Source of the DNA: Streptomyces sp. HD | GTDB lineage: Bacteria > Actinomycetota > Actinomycetes > Streptomycetales > Streptomycetaceae | Direction of reading: 5' to 3' | Length of the DNA: 64,000 nucleotides | NCBI RefSeq assembly: GCF_028369295.1 | Contig: NZ_JAQMYP010000004.1 | Location: 62,001 to 126,000, forward strand | Shown: positions 45,780-53,001 of the stretch, in pieces | How positions within the stretch are numbered: position 1 is the stretch's first letter | Layout of the letters: every line of letters starts with the position of its first letter | Notes under the pieces: model-generated | What the model was told of the DNA's origin: nothing | Seen by the model: the letters and a program-made list of their open reading frames with translations, nothing else | Database searches by the model: none | Program-made: the position numbers and the translations under genes

Positions 45780-47273
45780 ATGCAGAAGGGGATGCACACC
45801 GACACGGAGCGCTGCGTGCGCGCCGTACAGTCCAAGGACGCCCGCTTCGACGGCTGGTTCTTCACGGCGGTCGTGACGACCGGGATCTACTGCCGGCCGA
45901 GCTGCCCGGTGGTCCCGCCCAAACCGAAGAACATGCGGTTCTTCCCGAGCGCGGCCGCCTGCCAGCAGGCCGGGTTCCGGGCCTGCAAGCGCTGCCGCCC
46001 GGACACGAGCCCCGGCTCCCCGGAGTGGAACCAGCGCGCCGACCTCGTGGCCCGCGCGATGCGGCTGGTCGCCGACGGCGTCGTCGACCGCGAGGGCGTG
46101 CCCGGCCTGGCCGCCCGGCTCGGCTACAGCACCCGGCAGATCGAACGCCAACTCCTCGCCGAACTCGGCGCGGGCCCGCTCGCCCTGGCCCGCGCCCAAC
46201 GCGCCCAGGCGGCCCGCCTCCTCATCGAGACGACGCCCCTGCCCATGGCGGACATCGCCTTCGCGGCCGGTTTCGCCTCCATCCGCACCTTCAACGACAC
46301 CGTCCGCGAGGTCTTCGCCCTCTCGCCGACGGACCTGCGCACCCGCGCGCCTCGCCGGGCACCGGGGGGCACCCCGGGTGGCGCCACCGGCGCCCTGACC
46401 CTGCGTCTGCCGTTCCGCGCCCCCCTCAACCCCGACAACCTCTTCGGCCACCTCGCGGCGACCGCCGTACCCGGCGTCGAGGAGTGGCGGGACGGCGCCT
46501 ACCGGCGCACGCTCAGGCTGCCGTACGGCCACGGCATCGTGTCCCTGACGCCCCAGCCCGACCACATCGCCTGCCGCCTCACCCTCGGTGACCTGCGCGA
46601 CCTGACCGTGGCGATCAGCCGTTGCCGCCGAATGCTCGACCTGGACGCCGACCCGGTCGCGATCGACGACCAGTTGCGCACGGACCCCATGCTGGCGCCC
46701 CTGGTCGACAAGGCGCCCGGCCGCCGGGTGCCGCGCACGGTCGACGAGGCCGAGTTCGCCGTACGGGCCGTGCTGGGCCAGCAGGTCTCCACGGCGGCGG
46801 CCCGCACCCACGCGGCCCGCCTGGTCACCGCGCACGGCGAGCGGGTCGACGACCCCGAGGGCGGCCTCACCCACCTCTTCCCGGCGCCCGCGGCACTGGC
46901 CTCGGTGGACCCGGAGTCACTGGCGATGCCCCGCACCCGCCGCACGACGTTCACCACGCTGGTCCGTCAACTCGCAGGCGACGAGGTGCGTTTGGGCCCC
47001 GACAGTCACTGGCCCGAGACCCGGGCCCGCCTCCTGTCCCTCCCCGGCTTCGGCCCCTGGACGGTCGACGTCATCGCCATGCGCGCCCTCGGCGACCCCG
47101 ACGCCTTCCTCCCCACCGACCTCGGAATCCGCCGCGCCGCCCAGGAACTGGGCCTCCCGTCGACACCGGCGGCCCTCACGGCACGCGCGGCGGCCTGGCG
47201 CCCCTGGCGGGCGTACGCCGTCCAGTACCTGTGGGCGACGGACAGTCACCCGATCAACTTCCTCCCGGTGTAA
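45780..47273 (+). CDS. alkA: Ada-AlkA fusion: methylphosphotriester sensor / AraC regulator / 3-methyladenine glycosylase
   Basis: A 497-residue fusion. The N-terminal Ada zinc domain has the four-Cys set (YCRPSC and CKRC); the first of these accepts a methyl from DNA phosphotriesters. An AraC-type helix-turn-helix follows (MADIAFAAGFASIRTFNDTVRE). The C-terminal half is AlkA glycosylase with the HhH-GPD motif LPGFGPWTVDVIAMRALGDPD and catalytic Asp in FLPTDLGIRRA. ATG 45780 or 45792 could start it; the ORF extends further upstream into the operator. Together with the Ogt gene 36 bases downstream it forms an adaptive alkylation-repair operon. Confidence 0.93.
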   Translation: MQKGMHTDTERCVRAVQSKDARFDGWFFTAVVTTGIYCRPSCPVVPPKPKNMRFFPSAAACQQAGFRACKRCRPDTSPGSPEWNQRADLVARAMRLVADGVVDREGVPGLAARLGYSTRQIERQLLAELGAGPLALARAQRAQAARLLIETTPLPMADIAFAAGFASIRTFNDTVREVFALSPTDLRTRAPRRAPGGTPGGATGALTLRLPFRAPLNPDNLFGHLAATAVPGVEEWRDGAYRRTLRLPYGHGIVSLTPQPDHIACRLTLGDLRDLTVAISRCRRMLDLDADPVAIDDQLRTDPMLAPLVDKAPGRRVPRTVDEAEFAVRAVLGQQVSTAAARTHAARLVTAHGERVDDPEGGLTHLFPAPAALASVDPESLAMPRTRRTTFTTLVRQLAGDEVRLGPDSHWPETRARLLSLPGFGPWTVDVIAMRALGDPDAFLPTDLGIRRAAQELGLPSTPAALTARAAAWRPWRAYAVQYLWATDSHPINFLPV

Positions 47274-47309
47274 GCACGTTGAGCACGTCAAGCCAGTAAG
47301 GAACCGCAG

Positions 47310-47792
47310 ATGAAGCAGCACACCGTCATCGACAGCCCGTACGGCCCGCTCACCCTCGTCGCCGAGGACGGCGTCCTGTGCGGCCTCTACATGACCGGCC
47401 AGCGCCACCGACCACCCGAGGAGACCTTCGGAGAGCGCGACGAGACGCCCTTCGGGCCGGTGATCGACCAGCTGACGGACTACTTCACGGGCGAGTTGAA
47501 GGAGTTCACCCTCGAACTGAGCCTGAACGGCACCGAGTTCCAACGCCGCGTCTGGGACCAGCTGCGCCGCATCCCCTACGGCGAGACCCGCTCGTACGGC
47601 CAACTCGCCGACGCGCTCGGCAACTCCGGAGCCTCCCGCGCGGTCGGCCTCGCCAACGGCAAGAACCCGATCGGCATCATCGTCCCCTGCCACCGCGTCG
47701 TCGGCGCGAACGGCGGCCTCACCGGATACGGCGGCGGCCTGGACCGCAAGCAGCGTCTGCTGGACTTCGAGAACGGAATGGCGCTGTTCTAG
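47310..47792 (+). CDS. ogt: Methylated-DNA-protein-cysteine methyltransferase
   Basis: A 160-residue suicide methyltransferase that removes O6-methylguanine damage. The active-site motif IVPCHRVVGANGGLTGYGGGL is intact with its Cys acceptor, and the Arg/Tyr helix (TRSYGQLADALGN) for base flipping is present. It follows the Ada-AlkA gene by 36 bases and is very likely induced by it. It ends 10 bases before a convergent broken gene. Confidence 0.95.
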   Translation: MKQHTVIDSPYGPLTLVAEDGVLCGLYMTGQRHRPPEETFGERDETPFGPVIDQLTDYFTGELKEFTLELSLNGTEFQRRVWDQLRRIPYGETRSYGQLADALGNSGASRAVGLANGKNPIGIIVPCHRVVGANGGLTGYGGGLDRKQRLLDFENGMALF

Positions 47793-47802
47793 CCGGCCCG
47801 CG

Positions 47803-48170
47803 TCAGCCGGCCAGCTCCGCCGCACTGCGCTCCACGCAGAACTCGTTGCCCTCCGGATCGGCGAGTACCGCCCAGCCCTTCCCGTCCGGCTTGCGACGGT
47901 CGTCGACCAGGGTGGCGCCGATGGCGAGGAGCCGCTCGACCTCCTCGTCCCGGGTGCGATCCTGCGGCTGAAGATCCAGATGCACCCGGTTCTTGACGGT
48001 CTTGGGCTCCGGGACCGTGACGAACAGCAGCCCCGCCCCCTCGATCAGTACGTCCTCGTCCCCGGGCCCTCGTCCTCGTGTATGGGCAGGCCCAGCACCT
48101 GGGACCAGAAGCCGGCGAGACGGTAGGCGTCGGCGGAGTCGATCGTCGTATGGCGGACGGCAGAAGTCAT
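47803..48170 (-). pseudogene. VOC/glyoxalase-family protein with a 1-base frameshift
   Basis: The N-terminal 37 codons (MTSAVRHTTIDSADAYRLAG to HEDEGPG) are in one frame, and the remainder (DEDVLIEGAGLLFVTVPEPK to the C-terminus) in another. Joining them needs one extra base near 48060-48063, in a run of C (plus strand), and would give a normal 122-residue VOC protein (length 368, one short of a multiple of three). Without it translation stops at GTRTY. The C-terminal metal/substrate part (LADPEGNEFCV) is well preserved, so the lesion is recent or a sequencing error in a homopolymer. Confidence 0.85.
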
Positions 48171-48355
48171 GGCCTGGATTCTGATCCACTCGCCGAGCGT
48201 GCGCAGCCGGATTTCCGGTCGCCGGGTCCCGGAGCGAGCCGGTGGCCGTGACCTGGATGGCGTATCGCGGGCTTCCTCCCGAGTGACCCCGGTGGCGCGC
48301 GGCCCGCGATCGCTGGTGGCTGTACGAAGGAGGAGCAGGCAGAAGGCGGGAGACC

Positions 48356-48988
48356 ATGGAGCCGAAGCACGAGCGCCTCGCGACACCCCGGGCCGCCGGA
48401 GTGGCCGGGGTGGTGTTCGCGATCCTGATGGCCACGGCGATCGTCCTGGTACGCACCGCTCTGCCCGACGGCGGGGACGACGCGGCCGTCGGCGCCGGAC
48501 AGCGCAGCGCCCTGCGGACGGCACTGGAGCTGCTTCCGCTCGCCGGGATCGCGTTCCTGTGGTTCATGGGCGCCCTGCGTGAACAGGCCGGCGAGGGCGA
48601 GGACCGGTTCGTCTCCACCGTTTTCCTCGGCAGCGGCCTGGTCTTCGTCGCCACCCTGTTCGGCACCGCCGCCGCGGCCGGCACCGCACTCGACGAGAGC
48701 CCGCAGAGCTCCGGCTTCGGCCGCGACTTCGCCTACGCCCTGCTGACCACGTACGCCATGCGGATGGCGGCGGTCTTCATCATCACGACCTCGACCATCG
48801 GCCGCCGGCTCGGCGTCTTCCCGCGCCCGCTCGTCGTCCTCGGCTATCTGGCGGGCCTGACACTGCTGGTGGTGGGGGCGGACGTGCCCTGGTCCGAACT
48901 GGTCTTCCCGGCCTGGGCGCTGATCCTCAGCCTGCACATCCTGCGGGGCCGCCGCCCCGCCGGGGCACGGCCCGCCGCCCCGACCTGA
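48356..48988 (+). CDS. Conserved integral membrane protein
   Basis: A 210-residue protein with about five hydrophobic segments (around residues 14-34, 56-72, 86-110, 128-145 and 161-195). The first two-thirds resemble small actinobacterial membrane proteins of unknown function. No catalytic motif is visible. It stands alone, 185 bases after the VOC gene's 5' end, which is transcribed the other way. Function unknown. Confidence 0.75.
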   Translation: MEPKHERLATPRAAGVAGVVFAILMATAIVLVRTALPDGGDDAAVGAGQRSALRTALELLPLAGIAFLWFMGALREQAGEGEDRFVSTVFLGSGLVFVATLFGTAAAAGTALDESPQSSGFGRDFAYALLTTYAMRMAAVFIITTSTIGRRLGVFPRPLVVLGYLAGLTLLVVGADVPWSELVFPAWALILSLHILRGRRPAGARPAAPT

Positions 48989-49118
48989 TCGGGCCGCACT
49001 CCTCACCTCTCACCTCTCTCCCCTCACCCGAACGGCCTCCTCCTCGTCGTCGCAGCCCCGCCGGCCACCGAGAGTGGTCGCAGGAGGGTTGACCGGGCCC
49101 TTGGAGAGGACCGATCCC

Positions 49119-49391
49119 GTGGTCAGGATTGCCGTCGATCTGAACCGCTGTCAGGGGTATGCGCAGTGCGCGTTCCTCGCCCCGGAGGTCTTCGCCATGC
49201 ACGGCGAGGAGGGGCTGCTGTACGACCCGGACGTCGACGAGGCACAGCGCGAGAAGCTGGCCCGGGCCGCCGCGGCCTGCCCCGTCCAGGCGATCCTCGT
49301 GGATGCCGTGGATGCCGTGGATGCCGTGGACGCCGTGGACGCCGTGGATACCGCGGACCTACCGGCCGAGGCGGTGTCCGGTGCCCGGTGA
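49119..49391 (+). CDS. P450-type ferredoxin, [3Fe-4S] class
   Basis: A 90-residue ferredoxin with the P450-partner pattern CQGYAQC...ACPVQAI, three Cys for a [3Fe-4S] cluster. Bacterial partners are usually ~65 residues; the extra length comes from a C-terminal tail of six VDA/VDT repeats and a short acidic end. GTG 49119 has GGAGAGGA eight bases upstream. It overlaps the reductase gene by 11 bases. It passes electrons from that reductase to the P450 encoded at 50885. Confidence 0.9.
   Translation: MVRIAVDLNRCQGYAQCAFLAPEVFAMHGEEGLLYDPDVDEAQREKLARAAAACPVQAILVDAVDAVDAVDAVDAVDTADLPAEAVSGAR
49299..49352 (+). repeat. 9-bp tandem repeat coding for the VDA tail of the ferredoxin
   Basis: Six units of GTGGATGCC, with slight variation (GAC for GAT, ACC in the last), sit at the ferredoxin C-terminus. 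They keep the frame and code for an acidic VDAVDA tail that could affect docking to the reductase or P450. Confidence 0.9.
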
Positions 49392-50772
49392 CGGATCCCT
49401 GGAACGACTCAAACGCGAGGGCCGCATCGCGGTCGTCGGCGCCTCGCTGGCCGGTCTGCGGGCCGCGGAGGCGCTGCGGGAGAAGGGCTTCGCGGGGTCA
49501 CTGACCATGATCGGCGACGAGCCTCACGAGCCGTACGACCGCCCCCCGCTGTCCAAGCAGGTGCTGCTGGGCAGGGCCAGAGCCGAGCGCACCGCGCTGC
49601 CCCGGCTCCGGGCCGTCGACGCGACCTGGCGGCTCGGCGTCGCCGCCACCGGCCTGGACATGGCCGACCGTCGGGTGCGGCTGGCCGACGGCGACGAGGT
49701 GCCCTACGACCGGCTGCTGATCGCCACCGGGGTGCGGGCCCGACCGTGGCCGCACGAGGCCGAGGCGGAGCTCGACGGCGTCTTCGTACTGCGGGGCCGC
49801 GACGACGGTGCCGCGCTCGCGCGCCGGCTCGACGCGCGCCCCGAGCGGGTCCTGGTCATCGGGGCCGGGTTCACCGGCTCGGAGATCGCCTCCGCCTGCC
49901 GTGAGCGCGGCCTCTCCGTCACCGTGGTGGAGCGCGGCGCGGCACCCCTGGTCGGCGCACTCGGCGGGGTGGTCGGCGCGGTCGCCGCCGAGATGCAGCG
50001 CGAGCACGGGGTGGACCTGCGGTGCGGGGGCATGGTGACCGCGCTGGAGGGCGACGCCGCGGGACGGGTGCGTGCCGCGCGGCTGTCCGACGGCTCCACC
50101 GTGGAGACCGACGTGGTGATCGTCTCGCTCGGCGCCACCCGCAACACCGAATGGCTCGCCGGGTCCGGACTCGGCGCCGGGCCCCGCGGCATCGCCTGCG
50201 ACGCGGGCTGCCGTGCCTTCGACATCCGCGGCATCGTGACCGACGACATCTACGCGGCCGGCGATGTCGCCCGCTGCCCGCACCCCCTGTTCGGCTACCA
50301 GTTCCTGGCCCTGGAGCACTGGGGCAACGCCGTCACCCAGGCCGGGATCGCCGCGCACAACATGCTCAGCGAGAGCGCCGACCGCCTGCCTCACATGGAG
50401 GTGCCGGCGTTCTGGTCCACGCAGTTCGGAGTCAACATCAAGTCGGTCGGGGTGCCGTCGCTGGGCACGGAGATCCTCATCGCGCAGGGCTCGCTCAAGG
50501 AACACCGGTTCGTCGGCGTCTACGGCTACCAGGGGCGCGTCATCGGCGCCGTCGCCTTCGACCAGGCCCGGTGGCTGCCGTTCTACCAGGAGCTGATCGA
50601 GTCCACCGCGCCGTTCCCGCCGCCGTTCGCCACGGTCGACCGGCGTCCGGACGGACAGCGGCCGCTCGACGCGGACTTCCCCGACCCGTCGGTCCCCACC
50701 CACGGCCCCACCGTGACCGTCAGCGGATACTCACCGGCCGACCGCCGGATGACGTTCACCCCGGCGCACTGA
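49381..50772 (+). CDS. FAD-dependent ferredoxin reductase
   Basis: A 463-residue reductase of the putidaredoxin-reductase type. The FAD fold has IAVVGASLAGLRAAEALREKGF, the NAD fold VLVIGAGFTGSEIASACRERG, and the second FAD motif IYAAGDVARCPHP. GTG 49381 lies within the ferredoxin 3' end (11-base overlap), giving tight coupling. It takes electrons from NADH and feeds the ferredoxin, completing a class I P450 system with the next gene. The C-terminal tail is longer than in most relatives. Confidence 0.92.
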   Translation: MPGDGSLERLKREGRIAVVGASLAGLRAAEALREKGFAGSLTMIGDEPHEPYDRPPLSKQVLLGRARAERTALPRLRAVDATWRLGVAATGLDMADRRVRLADGDEVPYDRLLIATGVRARPWPHEAEAELDGVFVLRGRDDGAALARRLDARPERVLVIGAGFTGSEIASACRERGLSVTVVERGAAPLVGALGGVVGAVAAEMQREHGVDLRCGGMVTALEGDAAGRVRAARLSDGSTVETDVVIVSLGATRNTEWLAGSGLGAGPRGIACDAGCRAFDIRGIVTDDIYAAGDVARCPHPLFGYQFLALEHWGNAVTQAGIAAHNMLSESADRLPHMEVPAFWSTQFGVNIKSVGVPSLGTEILIAQGSLKEHRFVGVYGYQGRVIGAVAFDQARWLPFYQELIESTAPFPPPFATVDRRPDGQRPLDADFPDPSVPTHGPTVTVSGYSPADRRMTFTPAH

Positions 50773-50779
50773 TCCGCAC

Positions 50780-50875
50780 GGCTACGAGGACCTACGGCTA
50801 CGAGGACCTACGGCTACGAGGACCTACGGCTACGAGGACCTACGGCTACGAGGACCTACGGCCACGAGGACTTGA
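50780..50875 (+). repeat. 16-bp direct repeats in the leader of a P450 gene
   Basis: Five identical copies of GGCTACGAGGACCTAC (50780-50859), then a sixth degenerate copy that runs into the real ribosome site (GAGGA at 50874). The unit contains the SD-like core GAGGA, and 16 is not a multiple of three, so the tract is non-coding. It fills almost the whole gap between the reductase stop and the P450 start. Confidence 0.95.
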
Positions 50876-50884
50876 GGACTCGCC

Positions 50885-52120
50885 ATGACGCAATCCCTGG
50901 TGCACCAGATCCTGGACCACGCAAACCGCGCCGACCCCTACCCGCTCTACGAGGAGCTGCGGAAGACACCGGTCCACCACGAGGACGACGGGCCGTATCT
51001 CGTCAGCACCTACTACGAGATCCGCAGCCTCCTGCACGACCCCCGGATCAGCTCCGACGCCCGCAACCTCGCCTCGCACGCCGCCGACCCGCTGGCCGAG
51101 GCATCCCAGGAGGAGGGCGCCCTGCCGCCGGGCTTCCTGAAGCTCGACCCGCCGGAACACGACCGGATGCGTCGGATGACGAACCGCCACTTCGGCCCGC
51201 CGCACTCTCCCCACCGGATCGACGGGATGCGCCCGGAGCTCCATGACATCATCTCCGGCCTCATCGACGGCATCGGCGACCCGGGCCGCATCGACCTGGT
51301 GGAGCAGTTCTCGTATCCCTTCCCGGTGACGGTGATCTGCCGGCTGCTCGGCGTGCCCCGCGAGGACGAGGCACGCTTCCACACCTGGGCGGACACCCTC
51401 GCCGCGAGCCTGGACCCCGACCCGGACGCGGACCCCGCCGAGCGGGGCAAGGGCGCGCACGACGCCCGGATGCAACTGGGCATGTATCTGGCCGGCCTGA
51501 TCGAGGAACGCCGCAAGAACCCCGGCGACGACATGCTCTCCCAGCTGGCGACGGCCAAGGACGGCGACGGCCCGATGAGCACGATGGAGCTGCTCAGCAC
51601 CGCGGCGCTGCTGCTGATCGCCGGGCACGAGACCACGGTGAACCTCATCACCAACGGCATGCTGACCCTGCTGCGCCATCCCGACGTCCTGGAACGCCTG
51701 CGCCGCGACCCCCGGCTGGCCGTGCCCCTCGTCGAGGAGCTGCTGCGCTACGAGCCCCCGGTGCAACTGCTGCCCCAGCGCGCCACCCTCGCCGACATCG
51801 AGGTCCGCGGCGTCACCATCCCCAAGGGCGCCTCCCTCTGGCTGGTCCTGGCATCGGGAAACCGCGACCCCCGACGCTTCCCGGACCCGGACCGCTTCGA
51901 CCCGGACCGTCCCGACATCCAGCACCTCGGCCTGGGCAGCGGCATCCACAGCTGCTTCGGCGCACCGCTCGCCCGGCTGGAAACCCAGCACGCCCTGTCC
52001 GAGCTGGCCCGCAGACTGGAAAACCCACGCCTGCTTCAGGACCCGCCCCCGTACCGCGAGAACGCCGTCCTGCGCGGCCCACGGCATCTGCACATCGCCT
52101 GCGACGGGATCCGTCCCTAG
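50885..52120 (+). CDS. Cytochrome P450 with own redox chain
   Basis: A 411-residue class I P450. I-helix LLIAGHETTVN, K-helix EELLRYEPP (ExxR) and the haem loop LGLGSGIHSCFGAPLAR with Cys ligand are present; the usual Phe at the head of the loop is Leu. The N-terminus DPYPLYEELR is typical of CYP105/107-like proteins. It is the last gene of the ferredoxin/reductase/P450 operon. The substrate is unknown. The 16-bp repeats directly upstream may alter its translation. Confidence 0.92.
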   Translation: MTQSLVHQILDHANRADPYPLYEELRKTPVHHEDDGPYLVSTYYEIRSLLHDPRISSDARNLASHAADPLAEASQEEGALPPGFLKLDPPEHDRMRRMTNRHFGPPHSPHRIDGMRPELHDIISGLIDGIGDPGRIDLVEQFSYPFPVTVICRLLGVPREDEARFHTWADTLAASLDPDPDADPAERGKGAHDARMQLGMYLAGLIEERRKNPGDDMLSQLATAKDGDGPMSTMELLSTAALLLIAGHETTVNLITNGMLTLLRHPDVLERLRRDPRLAVPLVEELLRYEPPVQLLPQRATLADIEVRGVTIPKGASLWLVLASGNRDPRRFPDPDRFDPDRPDIQHLGLGSGIHSCFGAPLARLETQHALSELARRLENPRLLQDPPPYRENAVLRGPRHLHIACDGIRP

Positions 52121-52140
52121 AGCCCTGTCCGGCCGATCAG

Positions 52141-52817
52141 CTAGGCACCGAGCCGGCGCAGCAGCAGCGGCAGCGCCGTGCCGATGGGCTCCCGCACCAC
52201 CTCGTCGGCGCGTTCGTCGTACGGCGTCGGCTCGGCGTTGACGATGACCAGCCGCGCTCCGTGATCGGCGGCCACCCCGGCCGGCCCGGCGGCGGGCTGC
52301 ACCTGCAGGCTGGTGCCGACCGCGATGAACACCTGGCAGGCCTTGGTGATCGCGACCGCCTCACCGAGGAAGGACCACCGGGTCGAGCCGCTCGCCGAAT
52401 ATCACCGTCGCCGATTTCAGGATCCCGCCGCACTCCAGGCACGGCGGATCCTCCTCACCGGCCTCCACCCGCGCTGGGGCGTCCTCCATCGGCCCGCGCG
52501 CGTGACACTTCGTGCAGATCACACTCCGCGCGCTTCCGTGCAGTTCGAGCACCTTGCGGGCGGGCATCCCGGCGAGCTGGTGCAGCCCGTCCACGTTCTG
52601 CGTGATCACCCGCACCGGCACCCCGCTCCGCTCCAGCTCGGCCACCGACCGGTGCGCCACGTTGGGCTCGGCCTTCAGCGTCCGTTCTTGCGCCGCATCC
52701 GCCACGAGCGCCGCCGGATCCCCGGATCGCCCATGTAGTACTCGTACGTCACCAGCTTCTCGGCCTCGGGATCCCGCCGCCACAGTCCGTTCGGCCAGGT
52801 AGTCGGGGATACCGGAG
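52141..52817 (-). pseudogene. Broken sirtuin (Sir2) copy
   Basis: Read on the minus strand, pieces of a sirtuin lie in order but in different frames: DSGIPDY, then NGLWRRDPEAEKLVTYEYYM, then ERTLKAEPNVAHRSVAELERSGVPVRVITQNVDGLHQLAG to VIFGERLD, then VFIAVGTSLQVQPAAG to the end. At least three frameshifts separate them, and the N-terminal NAD motif (GAGIS) is missing; homology to the intact copy at 60661-61404 stops at 52817, exactly where a 24-bp repeat begins. Protein similarity to that intact copy is high, so this was a duplicate. Confidence 0.88.
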
Positions 52818-52820
52818 TCG

Positions 52821-52844
52821 CAAGGCATCGGTAGATGTAACACG
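52821..52844 (+). repeat. 24-bp direct repeat, left copy
   Basis: CAAGGCATCGGTAGATGTAA plus CACG. It matches 23 of 24 bases with 59620-59643 and 12 bases with the start of the broken IS at 55271. It lies at the break point of the sirtuin pseudogene. Confidence 0.75.
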
Positions 52845-53001
52845 GCAAGTTAGGAAGGGATCGATGGGGCCTGGTTGACCGTCCCTGGCCGGTTGCTCGT
52901 CGTCTGGTGACACTCTCGGGCAAGGGTCACCGACTGCATTTGGCGCCGGAAAAAAGGGATTGTGCTTCGCGACGGACCAGGATTCGGGCATTCTGGAGTA
53001 C

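Noticed and set aside
52361..52843. A short functional sirtuin
   Set aside because: It lacks the NAD-binding N-terminus and is cut by frameshifts on both sides.
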